A program made the position numbers and the translations under genes. DNA of 64,000 nucleotides, from assembly GCF_900142675.1 (NCBI RefSeq), contig NZ_FRBS01000001.1, forward strand, positions 372,001 through 436,000, in the 5' to 3' direction. The stretch is from Shouchella rhizosphaerae (GTDB lineage Bacteria; Bacillota; Bacilli; Bacillales; Bacillaceae_D). How positions within the stretch are numbered: position 1 is the stretch's first letter; each line of letters starts with the position of its first letter. Under the pieces are notes generated by a model, which made no database searches, was not told the DNA's origin, and worked only from the letters and a program-made list of their open reading frames with translations. Shown in pieces: positions 1 to 10,245 of this stretch.

Positions 1-1449
1 ATTGCCGATGCTGAAGAGCGAAAAGCAGCGATTGTAAGTCAGTTAAAGCAAATGGAGGAAGAGCATAGCTGGGTTGTGCCAATAGATGAAGCGCTTCTTG
101 AAGAAGTGACACAATTAGTCGAGTATCCAACTGCGCTATCAGGCTCATTTGACGATTCGTTTTTAGCTTTGCCGAAAGAAGTATTAATTACAACGATGCG
201 TGAACATCAGCGTTATTTTCCAGTAGAAGCGAAAGATGGCCGTTTGCTTCCGTACTTTATTACAGTGCGAAACGGAAATGAAGAATATATTGAAAATGTC
301 GCCAAGGGCAATGAAAAAGTGTTGCGTGCTCGCTTGTCTGATGCTGCCTTTTTTTATCATGAAGACCAAAAGATTTCTCTTCAGGCAGCAAACGCTAAAC
401 TAGACAACATCGTTTTTCATGAAGCGATTGGTACAATGGGCGAAAAGGTAGCCCGTATCGGCGAATTGTCCAAATGGCTTGCAGGTGAGGCGAACTTGGG
501 TGCCCAAGAAAGGCAAACAGTGGAGCGTGCTGCCGCTATTGCCAAGTTCGACCTTGTGACTTACATGGTTGGCGAATTCCCAGAACTACAAGGAAGAATG
601 GGTCAGGAATATGCGGAAAAAGCAGGAGAGACCCCTCAAGTAGCGAAAGCGATTTATGAGCAGTACTTGCCTCGCTATGCAGGGGACAAAGTGCCTGAAA
701 CTGAAGCGGGTGCAGTGTTGGCGCTTGCCGACAAACTCGATACGGTCGTCTCTTGTTTTTCCATTGGCTTAATCCCCACTGGCTCACAAGATCCGTATGC
801 GTTGCGCCGCCAAGCAACGGGGATCATCCACATTCTTCTCCAAACTGAAATGCCTTTGACACTTGAAAACATGGCTGTTCATGCGCTTGATTCCATTGCA
901 AAAAAAGGGTTTATGACAGAAAAAGTCGAAACGACCAAGCAGGAATTAATCAGCTTTTTTGCGAATCGCTTGAAGCATGTCATGCTAGAAGCTGGCTTTC
1001 GCTATGATATTGTTGATGCGGTGCTTGCCGCTCCGCTTGTCGATGTTTATACGATGTTCGCCAAGGCAAGGCTGTTAACTGAACGTGCGGAAGACCGGGA
1101 GTTTAAAGAAGTGACCGAAAGCTTGAGTCGTGTCACAAATTTGGCTAAAAAAGCGCCAAAAGGTGTTTTCGTTTCCGAAAATCTGTTTGAAAATGAAACG
1201 GAGTCACGCTTGCTTGCTGCTACGCTAGAGGTCGAGTTCGGCTTGGCTGAGGCTTGGAAGGTCAAAGATGCGTATGCCGCTTATCAAGCGTTGGCTCAGT
1301 GTCGTGCCACGATCAACACGTTCTTTGACCATACGATGGTGATGGCTGACAATGAAGCCACTCGCAATAATCGCCTTGCGCTGCTTGACCGATTGGCGAA
1401 ATCAATCCAGTCCTATGCTGATTTTCAAAAGATCGTCTTCTCGGCCTAA
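1..1449 (+). CDS. glyS: Glycyl-tRNA synthetase beta subunit (5' end cut off)
   Basis: The reading frame is open from base 1, so the gene starts before the window; 482 C-terminal residues are visible out of roughly 690 usual for the family. GlyS is the beta subunit of the bacterial alpha2-beta2 glycyl-tRNA synthetase, which charges tRNA-Gly; it supplies the tRNA-recognition part, with a DALR-type anticodon-binding region at the C terminus. A conserved stretch reads DPYALRRQATGI at about residue 262 of the visible part. It is followed 27 bases later by ccpN, the same order as in B. subtilis. Identification rests on whole-protein similarity and on gene order. Confidence 0.95.
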   Translation: MADAEERKAAIVSQLKQMEEEHSWVVPIDEALLEEVTQLVEYPTALSGSFDDSFLALPKEVLITTMREHQRYFPVEAKDGRLLPYFITVRNGNEEYIENVAKGNEKVLRARLSDAAFFYHEDQKISLQAANAKLDNIVFHEAIGTMGEKVARIGELSKWLAGEANLGAQERQTVERAAAIAKFDLVTYMVGEFPELQGRMGQEYAEKAGETPQVAKAIYEQYLPRYAGDKVPETEAGAVLALADKLDTVVSCFSIGLIPTGSQDPYALRRQATGIIHILLQTEMPLTLENMAVHALDSIAKKGFMTEKVETTKQELISFFANRLKHVMLEAGFRYDIVDAVLAAPLVDVYTMFAKARLLTERAEDREFKEVTESLSRVTNLAKKAPKGVFVSENLFENETESRLLAATLEVEFGLAEAWKVKDAYAAYQALAQCRATINTFFDHTMVMADNEATRNNRLALLDRLAKSIQSYADFQKIVFSA

Positions 1450-1476
1450 GATTATTGGCACTGGCTTAAAAAAGAG

Positions 1477-2121
1477 GTGAGTCCAATCGAATTATCAACT
1501 AGGCAACAGCAAATCGTCGATATTGTAAAGGAAAATGGCCCAATTACCGGCGAACACATTGCAGAACGTCTATCCTTAACGAGGGCGACTCTACGTCCAG
1601 ACTTGGCTATTTTAACAATGGCCGGGTTCCTGGACGCCCGGCCTCGGGTAGGCTACTTTTATACGGGGAAAAGTGAAAGCCCCGTTCTTGCCGATAAACT
1701 CCAGGAAATCAAAGTTCACCATTATCAATCGAGGCCCGTTTTAATTGAGCAATCAGCTTCTGTATACGAAGCGATTTGCACGATGTTCTTAGAAGATGTA
1801 GGCACACTTTTTATTGTTGATAGCGATGCAACATTGGTTGGAGTCGCTTCTCGAAAAGACTTGCTACGGGCAAGCATGGGCGGACAGTCGATTGAGTCTA
1901 TTCCTGTGAGTGTCATTATGACGCGAATGCCAAACATTACGATGTGTGAAAAGGATGATTCGGTAATTGAAGTCGCACAAAAGCTCATCTCCCGGCAAAT
2001 TGATGGATTGCCAATTGTAAAAAAAGTAGACACTGGATCAGGTTTCGAAGTGGTGGGGCGTATTACCAAAACCAATATTACTCAGCTGCTTGTTGATCTA
2101 GCCAGCAAAGACGGAATGTAA
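1477..2121 (+). CDS. ccpN: Transcriptional repressor CcpN (HTH + two CBS domains)
   Basis: A 214-residue protein with an N-terminal winged-helix DNA-binding domain (about residues 5-65, including LTRATLRPDLAIL) and a CBS pair over residues 75-210. In B. subtilis CcpN represses gluconeogenic genes (gapB, pckA) during glycolytic growth. The start is GTG at 1477; no other ATG, GTG or TTG gives the conserved SPIELSTRQQQI start, although the Shine-Dalgarno-like aaaagag lies directly against the start codon, which is unusually tight. It lies directly before yqfL, its known functional partner, and probably forms an operon with it. Confidence 0.93.
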   Translation: MSPIELSTRQQQIVDIVKENGPITGEHIAERLSLTRATLRPDLAILTMAGFLDARPRVGYFYTGKSESPVLADKLQEIKVHHYQSRPVLIEQSASVYEAICTMFLEDVGTLFIVDSDATLVGVASRKDLLRASMGGQSIESIPVSVIMTRMPNITMCEKDDSVIEVAQKLISRQIDGLPIVKKVDTGSGFEVVGRITKTNITQLLVDLASKDGM

Positions 2122-2145
2122 CTTCAAAAGAAAAGGGGCGCGCTT

Positions 2146-2961
2146 ATGACAAACGACACAGAACGCCTAGTGGTTTACATTGTTTCCGATTCCGTAGGGG
2201 AAACAGCCGAGCTTGTTGTAAAAGCTGCTGTCAGCCAGTTTAGTGGCTCCAATGTGGAGCTTAGAAGGATTCCCTATGTAGAGGACAAAGGGACGATCCA
2301 AGAAGTGGTGCAAATTGCACGCAAAGCCAAGGCGCTGATCGCGTTTACGCTTGTCGTCCCAGAAATAAGGGACTTTTTGTTGGAAAGCGCAAAGGCGGCG
2401 AATGTAGAAACGGTGGACATCATTGGGCCAGTACTTTCAAAAATTACCGACTTAACCAATGCGAAGCCACGCTATGAACCTGGGTTGATCTACCGGTTGG
2501 ACGAAGATTATTTCCGCAAAGTTGAAGCTATTGAATTTGCGGTCAAATACGATGACGGCCGGGACCCCCGTGGTATTATTCTTGCCGACATTGTGCTGAT
2601 CGGTGTTTCCCGTACTTCGAAAACGCCGCTCTCTCAATACTTAGCCCATAAACGGCTAAAAGTGGCGAATGTCCCTCTTGTTCCTGAGGTCGAGCCACCA
2701 GAAGAATTGTTCAAAATCTCTTCCAAAAAATGCATTGGCTTAAAAATCAGCCCAGAAAAACTAAATAGCATTCGCACGGAACGATTAAAAGCGCTCGGGC
2801 TTAAATCGGAAGCCAACTATGCAAACATCGATCGTATTAAAGAAGAACTCGAGTATGCGAAAAAGGTAATGGATCGAGTCAATTGCCCTGTTATCGATGT
2901 TTCAAATAAAGCAGTTGAAGAAACAGCCAATTTAATTTCAAGCATGTTTCAACGAAATTAA
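2146..2961 (+). CDS. yqfL: PEP synthase/PPDK regulatory kinase-phosphorylase (YqfL)
   Basis: A 271-residue DUF299-family protein. The family members are bifunctional enzymes that phosphorylate and dephosphorylate pyruvate,phosphate dikinase or PEP synthase, using ADP and phosphate respectively. A P-loop-like motif [11 protein letters not shown] is visible near residue 152. In B. subtilis YqfL is described as a positive modulator of CcpN, and here it follows ccpN by 24 bases with the Shine-Dalgarno sequence aaaggggc. The true substrate in this organism is not shown by the sequence. A hairpin terminator follows. Confidence 0.9.
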   Translation: MTNDTERLVVYIVSDSVGETAELVVKAAVSQFSGSNVELRRIPYVEDKGTIQEVVQIARKAKALIAFTLVVPEIRDFLLESAKAANVETVDIIGPVLSKITDLTNAKPRYEPGLIYRLDEDYFRKVEAIEFAVKYDDGRDPRGIILADIVLIGVSRTSKTPLSQYLAHKRLKVANVPLVPEVEPPEELFKISSKKCIGLKISPEKLNSIRTERLKALGLKSEANYANIDRIKEELEYAKKVMDRVNCPVIDVSNKAVEETANLISSMFQRN

Positions 2962-2991
2962 GTAGCATTGATATTTCTTACTGTTCAAATG

Positions 2992-3028
2992 ATCCCCAAT
3001 CAAGTATAATTGAACATTGGGGATTTTA
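2992..3028 (+). terminator. Probable terminator after yqfL
   Basis: A 9-bp stem (atccccaat at 2992-3000 pairing with 3016-3024) is followed by a short TTTT run. It separates ccpN-yqfL from the yqxD-dnaG-sigA unit. Confidence 0.6.
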
Positions 3029-3031
3029 TCA

Positions 3032-3059
3032 TTGATGTTTCATTGTTTTTATGTATAAA
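3032..3059 (+). promoter_or_regulatory. Candidate sigma-A promoter for yqxD-dnaG-sigA
   Basis: TTGATG at 3032-3037 and TATAAA at 3054-3059 are 16 bases apart, with a TG immediately before the -10 element. The 190-base leader to yqxD is AT-rich. In B. subtilis the dnaG-sigA operon is served by several promoters in this interval, so other start sites may exist. Confidence 0.4.
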
Positions 3060-3219
3060 ATCCTAAGAGAACAAATAAATTTAAAAAGTCAAGACTTATT
3101 CTTATTTTTTTGGCAATGATAGAACTGAAGGAAGGATAGCTGTAGCGCTTTTTTCGACACATTTTTATTTTTTTCGCCAAGGAAGAAGGAGATCTGTTGA
3201 AAATGTTGAATGATAGTGT

Positions 3220-3684
3220 ATGGTGATTCCATCTAACACGACTGTCTACGTTGATGCGGATTCTTGCCCAGTAAAAGAAGAAGTCATTTCACTTGCGCGG
3301 ACATTCGGCAAAAAAATGGTCTTTGTTTATTCTTATGCGCATACCATGAGTTTGCCAAAGGATGTAGAAACGGCTATTGTCGATACGAGTAAAGAAGCAG
3401 CAGATCTTTATTTGCTGCAATCTGTCAACCGCGGAGATGTCTGTGTGACGCAAGATCATGCGTTAGCGTCGCTCCTTCTTGTAAAAGGTGTGATCGTGTT
3501 GTCGCCCCGTGGGCATGTGTATAAAGAGGAGGAAATGCCAGCTATGCTTGCATGGAGGCATACCTCACAGAAAGCCCGGAGAGCTGGGAAAAAGACGCGT
3601 GGCCCAAAAAAATTTACAGCATCTGACCGAGCCGCGTTCTATCATGCTCTATATGCTGTACTTGAAAAGATAGCAAAGGAATAG
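3220..3684 (+). CDS. yqxD: UPF0178 / YaiI-YqxD family protein
   Basis: A 154-residue member of the YqxD/YaiI family, a PIN-like fold of unknown function. The N terminus TVYVDADSCPVK with its acidic residues is the family signature. ATG at 3220 is the first possible start because a stop lies in frame at 3214. No good Shine-Dalgarno sequence lies at normal distance; the strong aaggag at 3186-3191 is 28 bases upstream and instead fits a 9-codon reading frame that overlaps this start (see findings). The gene precedes dnaG by 18 bases, as in B. subtilis. Confidence 0.85.
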   Translation: MVIPSNTTVYVDADSCPVKEEVISLARTFGKKMVFVYSYAHTMSLPKDVETAIVDTSKEAADLYLLQSVNRGDVCVTQDHALASLLLVKGVIVLSPRGHVYKEEEMPAMLAWRHTSQKARRAGKKTRGPKKFTASDRAAFYHALYAVLEKIAKE

Positions 3685-3702
3685 AATTGTGGTGATTGCC
3701 TA

Positions 3703-5514
3703 GTGGCTGTGAAAATACCCGATGAAAAACTTACAGAGGTCAGGGAAGCAAGTGATATTGTTGAGGTCATCGGCGAATATGTGCAGCTAAAAAAGCAAGG
3801 GCGTCAGTACGGAGGCCTTTGCCCGTTTCATGACGAGAAAACGCCGTCTTTTTCTGTATCGGAAGACAAACAAGTGTACCATTGTTTTGGCTGTGGAGCC
3901 GGTGGGAATGTGTTTACTTTTTTGCAGGAATTGAAGGGCTGGTCTTTTTCTGAAACCGTCTCCCACCTCGCAGAACGTGCAAAAATAGCTTTGCCGCAAA
4001 TGCAAAAAACAGAGACGGACAAACCTGAAGATGCGCGCATCAGGCAAATGAAAAAAGGCCACGAGCTCGCTGCCTCTACTTACCATAGCATTTTGACGCT
4101 AACAGAAGAAGGGGCTCCAGGGCGTGTTTATGCACAAGAGAGGCTTTTCACGCAAGACCAGATTGAACATTTCCGAATCGGCTATGCCCTTAATGATTGG
4201 GAAACGCTCGCTGTGATCTTTGAAACAAATGGCCTTGACTTAGCTGTAATGGCAGAATCAGGCCTTTTGGCGAAACGCAAACAAGGAACGGGTTATTATG
4301 ACTTGTTTCGCGAGCGACTTATGTTTCCGATTACGGATAGTCAAGGAAGCGTAGTGGCATTTGGCGGTAGGGCCATTGGCGAAGGCCAACCGAAATACTT
4401 GAACAGCCCGGAAACGCCGATTTTCCACAAAGCAAAGACGTTATTCCATATGCATGAAGCTCGTCCGAGCATCCGTAAACAAAACAAAGCCCTGTTAGTA
4501 GAAGGGGCATTTGACGTAATGGCCGCTTGGAAAGCTGGAGTGACAAATGTTGTTGCTACGCTAGGCACTGCTTTAAGCAGCGATCATGCCAAACTTCTTC
4601 GCCGCAATGCAGAAGAAGTCATTTTATGTTATGATGGCGACCGTGCCGGGAGAGAAGCGATTCGCAAAGCGATTCCCGTGTTGGAGGAAGCTGGCTGCAA
4701 AGTGTCGATTTGCCTACTTCCCGAAGGGCTCGACCCAGATGATTATGTGAAGCAGCATGGCGAAGAGGCATTTGTGCGCATACTCGACAACGAATGTTTA
4801 TCCGTAATGGCCTTTCGAATGTTGGATTTAAAGCAAGGCAAGAATATGCAAAATGAAGGAGATCGGCTCCAATATATCGAAGAAATCGTACAGATGTTGG
4901 CAAAACTCGAGCATTCTGTCGAACAAGAATACTATTTGCAGCAACTTGCAGAAAGTTTTACACTGCCGATGGATGTGTTGCGCCAAGAGTTAAGCCGGGC
5001 CGAACGCCTACTCAAACAAACAAAAGAGACACCTAAAGCGCTGCCGCGAGCGGAAAAGCCAACTTCCGGCCGAAAGCAAGGAAGCGCACGGCCTGTACCA
5101 GCTCATGTCAAAGCCGAACGGATCTTGCTAGCTTATATGCTCCAAGATACGGAAATGGTGTGGCGCGTCTCAGAAAAGCTAGGAACTGGCTTTAACCTCG
5201 AAGAACACCAAGCCCTTTATGCTTATTTGCTTTCATTTGTAACTAGAGAGCCTGATGCGAGCATGAAGCGTTTTGTAGAAAGCCTTGAAGATCGAAGGCT
5301 TGCAAAGCTGGCGGCATATTTGCTCATGCAACCATTAAAAAATGAGTGTTCAGACGAGGAGCTTGCTGATTATATAAAGCGGATTGAGCAATACCCAAAA
5401 TGGGTAAAACTGAAAGAACAGCAGCAGGCTGCGCGGTTTGAACAAGACCCAATCCGGGCGGCAAAACTGCAAATGGAGTTGATTCGCTTAAAAAAAGAGC
5501 TCCAAAGCCAGTAA
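3703..5514 (+). CDS. dnaG: DNA primase
   Basis: A 603-residue primase that makes RNA primers at the replication fork and binds the replicative helicase. The CHC2 zinc finger is complete (C40, H43, C61, C64). The Toprim domain shows the [11 protein letters not shown] glutamate motif near residue 266 and the [10 protein letters not shown] aspartate motif near residue 309. The C-terminal 150 residues correspond to the helicase-binding region. GTG start at 3703 with ggtga upstream. The stop overlaps the region just before the sigA ribosome-binding site, the classical macromolecular synthesis operon arrangement. Confidence 0.96.
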   Translation: MAVKIPDEKLTEVREASDIVEVIGEYVQLKKQGRQYGGLCPFHDEKTPSFSVSEDKQVYHCFGCGAGGNVFTFLQELKGWSFSETVSHLAERAKIALPQMQKTETDKPEDARIRQMKKGHELAASTYHSILTLTEEGAPGRVYAQERLFTQDQIEHFRIGYALNDWETLAVIFETNGLDLAVMAESGLLAKRKQGTGYYDLFRERLMFPITDSQGSVVAFGGRAIGEGQPKYLNSPETPIFHKAKTLFHMHEARPSIRKQNKALLVEGAFDVMAAWKAGVTNVVATLGTALSSDHAKLLRRNAEEVILCYDGDRAGREAIRKAIPVLEEAGCKVSICLLPEGLDPDDYVKQHGEEAFVRILDNECLSVMAFRMLDLKQGKNMQNEGDRLQYIEEIVQMLAKLEHSVEQEYYLQQLAESFTLPMDVLRQELSRAERLLKQTKETPKALPRAEKPTSGRKQGSARPVPAHVKAERILLAYMLQDTEMVWRVSEKLGTGFNLEEHQALYAYLLSFVTREPDASMKRFVESLEDRRLAKLAAYLLMQPLKNECSDEELADYIKRIEQYPKWVKLKEQQQAARFEQDPIRAAKLQMELIRLKKELQSQ

Positions 5515-5546
5515 TGTATGGTTTAATTTTGGAAGGAGGGGATCGA

Positions 5547-6668
5547 ATGGCTGACAAACCGTTGCGTCCTGTAACAGAAGGTGACCTTACCATCGATCAA
5601 GTAAAAGAACAACTGGTGGAAACTGGGAAAAAACGTGGTACATTGACGTATGCCGAAATTACAGAGAAAATGGCTGCGTTTGAACAAGATTCAGACCAAA
5701 TGGATGAATTTTACGAGTATCTTGGTGAACAAGGCGTGGAACTTTTGAACGAAAGTGAAGACGACGTGCCATCGCTTGCACAAGTAGCCAAAGACGAAGA
5801 AGAGTTTGATTTAAATGATTTAAGCGTCCCTCCAGGGATTAAAATAAATGACCCAGTCCGTATGTATTTGAAAGAAATTGGCCGTGTTCCATTGCTTTCA
5901 GCGGAAGAAGAAATCGATTTGGCTAAACGAATTGAACAAGGCGACGAAGAGGCGAAAAAACGGTTAGCGGAAGCGAATTTGCGCCTCGTTGTTTCGATTG
6001 CAAAACGTTATGTTGGCCGCGGCATGCTATTCCTTGATTTAATTCAGGAAGGCAATATGGGTTTAATTAAAGCTGTTGAAAAGTTCGATTATGACAAAGG
6101 CTTTAAATTTAGCACATATGCCACTTGGTGGATCCGCCAAGCAATCACACGGGCCATTGCAGACCAAGCCCGTACGATCCGCATTCCTGTGCATATGGTT
6201 GAAACGATTAATAAGCTGATCCGTGTACAGCGCCAACTTTTACAAGATTATGGGCGCGAGCCAACCCCAGAAGAAGTCGGCAAAGAGATGGATTTAAGCC
6301 CCGACAAAGTAAGAGAGATTTTAAAAATTGCCCAAGAGCCTGTATCGCTAGAGACGCCAATTGGCGAAGAGGATGATTCCCATCTAGGCGACTTTATCGA
6401 AGACCAAGAAGCTCTAGCGCCATCGGATGCAGCCGCGTACGAGCTGCTGAAAGAACAACTCGAAGACGTCCTCGATACACTAACTGACCGTGAGGAGAAC
6501 GTATTGCGCTTACGTTTCGGGCTTGATGACGGCCGGACAAGAACGCTTGAAGAAGTAGGCAAAGTGTTTGGCGTTACGAGAGAGCGAATTCGCCAAATTG
6601 AAGCAAAAGCGCTCCGTAAATTGCGCCATCCTAGCCGCAGCAAGCGTTTAAAAGACTTTCTTGATTAA
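5547..6668 (+). CDS. sigA: Primary RNA polymerase sigma factor SigA
   Basis: The 373-residue housekeeping sigma-70 factor. Region 1.1 is followed by 1.2 ([11 protein letters not shown]), region 2 with the -10 recognition helix ([14 protein letters not shown]), region 3 and region 4 with the -35 helix ([19 protein letters not shown]). An open frame reaches back to ATG 5514, but ATG 5547 is preferred because ggaaggagggg at 5531-5541 is correctly spaced and the protein then begins MADKP as in relatives. It follows dnaG by 32 bases and ends at a strong terminator. Confidence 0.96.
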   Translation: MADKPLRPVTEGDLTIDQVKEQLVETGKKRGTLTYAEITEKMAAFEQDSDQMDEFYEYLGEQGVELLNESEDDVPSLAQVAKDEEEFDLNDLSVPPGIKINDPVRMYLKEIGRVPLLSAEEEIDLAKRIEQGDEEAKKRLAEANLRLVVSIAKRYVGRGMLFLDLIQEGNMGLIKAVEKFDYDKGFKFSTYATWWIRQAITRAIADQARTIRIPVHMVETINKLIRVQRQLLQDYGREPTPEEVGKEMDLSPDKVREILKIAQEPVSLETPIGEEDDSHLGDFIEDQEALAPSDAAAYELLKEQLEDVLDTLTDREENVLRLRFGLDDGRTRTLEEVGKVFGVTRERIRQIEAKALRKLRHPSRSKRLKDFLD

Positions 6669-6683
6669 TTAAAGAGATCGCTG

Positions 6684-6725
6684 ATCGTTTGGCTTGCCCC
6701 TTTGCAAGCCAAACGATTCTATTTT
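6684..6725 (+). terminator. Terminator after sigA
   Basis: A perfect 14-bp stem (6684-6697 with 6704-6717, loop of six) is followed by tctatttt. It closes the dnaG-sigA operon. Confidence 0.85.
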
Positions 6726-6797
6726 GCTTAATTCCTATTTTACTGGGTATGAAAGGGAAATGCAAATCGCCATTTGAAATTTTCTTAATAGTATCAT

Positions 6798-6827
6798 CTG
6801 GCAAATTGTTGGTTTTTCAATTAAAAT
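6798..6827 (+). promoter_or_regulatory. Candidate promoter for cccA
   Basis: CTGGCA at 6798-6803 and TAAAAT at 6822-6827, 18 bases apart, lie about 105 bases before the cccA start. The -35 element is weak. Confidence 0.35.
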
Positions 6828-6932
6828 AGGGACGAGCCCTTTTCAGAAGTGTCCATATACAGTAAACTAAAGAAGATTCGTGCTTTTTTACATAAGAAAA
6901 AGACCTCTAACTTAGAAAGGAGAGCACTGTTA

Positions 6933-7316
6933 ATGAAAGGACGCCCATTAATCCCTTTTGCCATTATTGCATTGCTTGGTGTCGTTTTAATGGTTGCGCT
7001 TTCAGCTGTTGGCAACCATATGCGCAACATCGCTGAGGAAGGCGGAGAAGGGGCACAAGAGGAAGTCGTGATTGATGATCCAATCGAATACGGCGAAACA
7101 GTTGTCTCAGAATCGTGCATTGCCTGCCATGCCAATGACTTATCAGGCACCGGAAATGCTCCGGCTATCAATAATTTAGAGGGACGTTTGTCTCATGAAG
7201 AAATTGTTGAAATTGTCACCAATGGGCTAGACGGCGGCATGCCGGCTTTCGGAGGCCAATTGCAAGAGAATGAAATTGAAGCCGTAGCAGAGTATTTGCT
7301 TGACGCTTCCCAATAA
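6933..7316 (+). CDS. cccA: Membrane-anchored cytochrome c-550
   Basis: A 127-residue c-type cytochrome. One N-terminal transmembrane segment (about residues 6-26) anchors it; the outside-facing domain carries one haem site, CIACH (C62, C65, H66), and the sixth ligand methionine in GGMPAF near residue 105. An acidic linker joins anchor and domain. It transfers electrons at the outer face of the membrane. ATG 6933 is chosen over an upstream in-frame start because gaaaggag sits 10 bases before it and the membrane segment then starts properly. The position after sigA is the same as in B. subtilis. Confidence 0.93.
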   Translation: MKGRPLIPFAIIALLGVVLMVALSAVGNHMRNIAEEGGEGAQEEVVIDDPIEYGETVVSESCIACHANDLSGTGNAPAINNLEGRLSHEEIVEIVTNGLDGGMPAFGGQLQENEIEAVAEYLLDASQ

Positions 7317-7341
7317 GAGCAGGGGAAACCTTGCTCTTTTT
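7315..7341 (+). terminator. Terminator after cccA
   Basis: A 10-bp stem (7315-7324 with 7329-7338, one G-T pair) capped by a GAAA tetraloop and followed by T5. Confidence 0.75.
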
Positions 7342-7411
7342 CCATTTCGCTTTAGCGTTCTTAGGAACGGTTAGAGATTTATTGCAATCCGTATACATTG
7401 GGGGTTCCAAA

Positions 7412-8116
7412 ATGAATGACAAACAGCTATCCTTGCGCCTTGAGCGGGTAGCCTCTCACCTATACCATTTTAAGCGCATAGCAGACATCGGATCCGATCA
7501 TGGGTACCTCCCTTGCTATCTGGCATTGCGGTGCCCCGGTTTGACTGCAATTGCCGGTGAGCTGAATGAAGGGCCGTATCAATCGGCCTGTGCGCAAGTG
7601 AGTCGCTCAGGTCTTTCTGATGCGGTAGAAGTCCGTAAAGGAAATGGCTTAGAAGTACTGAGAAGCGATGATAAGGTTGAAGCTATTGCGATTGCAGGTA
7701 TGGGTGGGCCGTTAATTGCTTCGATCTTAGAAGAGGGCAAAACAAAGTTGCGAGGTGTTCAAACCCTTGTGCTTCAGCCCAATATCGCCGCCCATGCAGT
7801 GCGGGAGTGGCTTTCACATCACGAATTTTCGATTTCAGCCGAAGAAATCATAGAAGAAGACGGCAAAATATATGAAATTATTGTGGCGGTTCCAGAAAAA
7901 GGCACACCGTCTCTTACAGAAGCAGACTTGCTGCTTGGCCCGATTTTGCGGCGTGAAAAAGGGTCGGCTTTTCAAAAAAAGTGGCGCCGTGAACAACAAA
8001 GCTGGCTTCAAGTATTAGAGGAACTAAAAAAAGGGAAACAGACAAAGGAAATGAGCGACAAACAAAGAAAGCTTGAAAGAAAGTTGCAGCTTGTGAAGGA
8101 GGCATTGGGAGAATGA
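7412..8116 (+). CDS. trmK: tRNA (adenine-22-N1)-methyltransferase TrmK
   Basis: A 234-residue SAM-dependent methyltransferase that makes m1A22 in tRNA. The SAM-binding motif IADIGSDHGYLP is at about residues 22-33, and the later GMGGPLIASIL corresponds to the catalytic-site loop; a C-terminal coiled segment rich in Lys and Glu follows. ATG 7412 is preferred to an upstream in-frame ATG at 7331, which lies inside the cccA terminator. The stop overlaps the next start by four bases (ATGA), so translation is probably coupled with yqfO. Confidence 0.92.
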   Translation: MNDKQLSLRLERVASHLYHFKRIADIGSDHGYLPCYLALRCPGLTAIAGELNEGPYQSACAQVSRSGLSDAVEVRKGNGLEVLRSDDKVEAIAIAGMGGPLIASILEEGKTKLRGVQTLVLQPNIAAHAVREWLSHHEFSISAEEIIEEDGKIYEIIVAVPEKGTPSLTEADLLLGPILRREKGSAFQKKWRREQQSWLQVLEELKKGKQTKEMSDKQRKLERKLQLVKEALGE

Positions 8117-9234
8117 AAAACACGATTGCAGCAAATACGCTTATTCAATACTTTGAGTCGTTTGCCCCAAAGTCTTATGCGCTGGAAGGCGATAAAAACG
8201 GTTTAATGGTTGGGTCACTGAAAAAAAAGGTCAAAAAAGCAATGGTCGCCCTTGATGTACTGGAAAAAACGATCGATGAAGCGATTGAAAAGGACGTTGA
8301 CTTTATCCTGGCCCACCATCCGTTGTTGTTCCATCCTCTTAAACAAATCGATGTAGACACGCCGATGGGGAGAATGATAAAAAAAGCAATTGAACATGAG
8401 ATTACTATTTATGCTGCCCATACGAATCTTGATGTGGCCGAAGGGGGCGTTAATGATTTGCTTGCAGAACGCCTTCAAATCAAAGATAGCAATGTGCTGG
8501 CGCCGACCTATACAGAAACATTGCAAAAGCTCGTTGCTTTTGTTCCGGCTTCCCATGCGAAACAAATCCGTGAGGCCCTTGGCGCTGCTGGTGCTGGCCA
8601 CATTGGCCACTATAGCCACTGTTCCTTTTCGGCGGAGGGAATTGGGCGTTTTCGTCCACAAGAAGGAACAAACCCTTATATTGGCACGATAGGGAAAGAA
8701 GAAGAAGTAGGCGAAGTACGCATTGAAACCATTGTACCTGCCAATAGGAGCGGCAAGGTCATTGCGGCTTTGGTTAAGGCGCATCCGTATGAGGAACCTG
8801 CCTACGACTTGTATCCACTTGATCAACCACAATTTCAACGAGGACTCGGTCGTATTGGAAAAGTGGAGGGCGACCATACGCTAGCCTCATATGTTGAATT
8901 TGTTAAACAGGCGCTAGGTGTAAAAACGGTCCGTGTTGTTGGTGAGTTGGATACGAAAATTAGAAAAGCCGCTGTGCTCGGAGGCGATGGCAATAAGTAT
9001 GTGATGCAAGCCAAACGAGCTGGCGCAGACGTGCTCATCACTGGAGATTTGTATTACCACGTTGCTCAAGACGCATTAATGGCAGGCATGTGTGTCATTG
9101 ATGCTGGCCATCATATCGAGGCGATTATGAAAGAAGGCGTTGCGGAGAAAATTGCAGCATTATTGAGCGAAAACGGCTACCACATTGATATATTCGCTTC
9201 TGCCCAGAGCACAGAGCCTTTTCAATTTTTATGA
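8113..9234 (+). CDS. yqfO: Nif3/DUF34 dinuclear metal protein YqfO
   Basis: A 373-residue protein, the same length as B. subtilis YqfO. The two Nif3 halves bind a pair of metal ions through conserved histidines (LAHHPLLFHP near residue 62, ITGDLYYHV near 310, DAGHHIEA near 332), and a PII/CutA-like domain is inserted at about residues 130-240. The family has been proposed to act as a GTP cyclohydrolase I type 2 or a metal-insertion factor, but no function is firmly established. It overlaps trmK by four bases. Confidence 0.88.
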   Translation: MKNTIAANTLIQYFESFAPKSYALEGDKNGLMVGSLKKKVKKAMVALDVLEKTIDEAIEKDVDFILAHHPLLFHPLKQIDVDTPMGRMIKKAIEHEITIYAAHTNLDVAEGGVNDLLAERLQIKDSNVLAPTYTETLQKLVAFVPASHAKQIREALGAAGAGHIGHYSHCSFSAEGIGRFRPQEGTNPYIGTIGKEEEVGEVRIETIVPANRSGKVIAALVKAHPYEEPAYDLYPLDQPQFQRGLGRIGKVEGDHTLASYVEFVKQALGVKTVRVVGELDTKIRKAAVLGGDGNKYVMQAKRAGADVLITGDLYYHVAQDALMAGMCVIDAGHHIEAIMKEGVAEKIAALLSENGYHIDIFASAQSTEPFQFL

Positions 9235-9243
9235 GAATAAAAA

Positions 9244-9290
9244 AACAAGCAAGCCGCGCTTTCGCGTCGCTTGCTTGTTGAACGTTATTT
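9244..9290. terminator. Bidirectional terminator between yqfO and ispH
   Basis: An 11-bp stem (9244-9254 with 9269-9279) separates the convergent genes. On the minus strand it runs into a seven-T stretch, and on the plus strand into attttttg. Confidence 0.8.
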
Positions 9291-10229
9291 TTTGACACGC
9301 ACTTTTGGAAGGATTTTCTCGATCGGCACTTTTTTCGCCGTGTCCCATGTCGATTCATCATTTGGGTCATAGTTCTCGATAAAGGTTATCACTTCTTTTG
9401 TAATTGGTGTCGGCGTTGACGCGCCTGACGTCACACCGACTTTCTTGGCTTCTTTGATCCACTCTAGCTTTAGTTCAGACAAATCGCCAATACGGTAAGC
9501 GGGTGTACCGGCAATTTGCTCGGAAACTTGCGCCAATCGGTTGGAATTGTTGCTTTTTGGATCGCCGACAACAATCACGATGTCACATTGAGAAGCTTGT
9601 TCCGCAACCGCCTCTTGGCGGACTTGCGTTGCTAAACAAATTTCATTGTGTACTTCTGCGTTTGGATAGAGCTCCATAGCGCGCTTCATAATATCGGCTA
9701 CATCCCATTGGCTCATCGTCGTTTGGTTGGTAATAATAATGTCACGGTCATCCAATGTCAGCTGCTCCAGGTCTTCCATTGTCTCGACAAGGTGCACAGA
9801 GTCAGGAGCAACACCCATTGCCCCCTCTGGTTCAGGATGACCTTGTTTTCCGATGTAAATAAACTGATAGCCTTCTTCTGCTTTTTCCCGTATTAAATCA
9901 TGTGTTCGCGTCACGTCCGGGCATGTCGCATCAATGCAAGTCAGTCCTTTTTCTTTAGCGAGGCGGCGAACTTCAGGAGATACACCGTGCGCTGTAAAAA
10001 TGACCGTTCCATGAGTGACGTTTTTTAAAATTTCAAGGCGGTTCGGCCCGTCTAATGAAATAATGCCATCCTCTTTAAAAGCGTCCGTCACATGTTGATT
10101 ATGAACAATTTGCCCCAATATATATAAAGGCCTTGGTAAGTCCAAGTTTTGCGCCGCTTGTCTCGCCATCACCATTGCATCCACTACGCCGTAACAGTAT
10201 CCTCTTGGCGAAATTTTTAAAACGTCCAT
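9285..10229 (-). CDS. ispH: 4-hydroxy-3-methylbut-2-enyl diphosphate reductase
   Basis: A 314-residue iron-sulfur enzyme catalysing the last step of the MEP isoprenoid pathway, giving IPP and DMAPP. The three cluster cysteines are in GYCYGV (C12), ATCPDV and NEICLATQ, and the HGHPE-type loop appears as [13 protein letters not shown] strong aggagg precedes ATG. IspG, the preceding pathway enzyme, is encoded at 20.6-21.7 kb in the same window but in a different unit. Confidence 0.95.
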   Translation of the reverse strand: MDVLKISPRGYCYGVVDAMVMARQAAQNLDLPRPLYILGQIVHNQHVTDAFKEDGIISLDGPNRLEILKNVTHGTVIFTAHGVSPEVRRLAKEKGLTCIDATCPDVTRTHDLIREKAEEGYQFIYIGKQGHPEPEGAMGVAPDSVHLVETMEDLEQLTLDDRDIIITNQTTMSQWDVADIMKRAMELYPNAEVHNEICLATQVRQEAVAEQASQCDIVIVVGDPKSNNSNRLAQVSEQIAGTPAYRIGDLSELKLEWIKEAKKVGVTSGASTPTPITKEVITFIENYDPNDESTWDTAKKVPIEKILPKVRVKK

Positions 10230-10245
10230 TTAATTAGAGGCCTCC

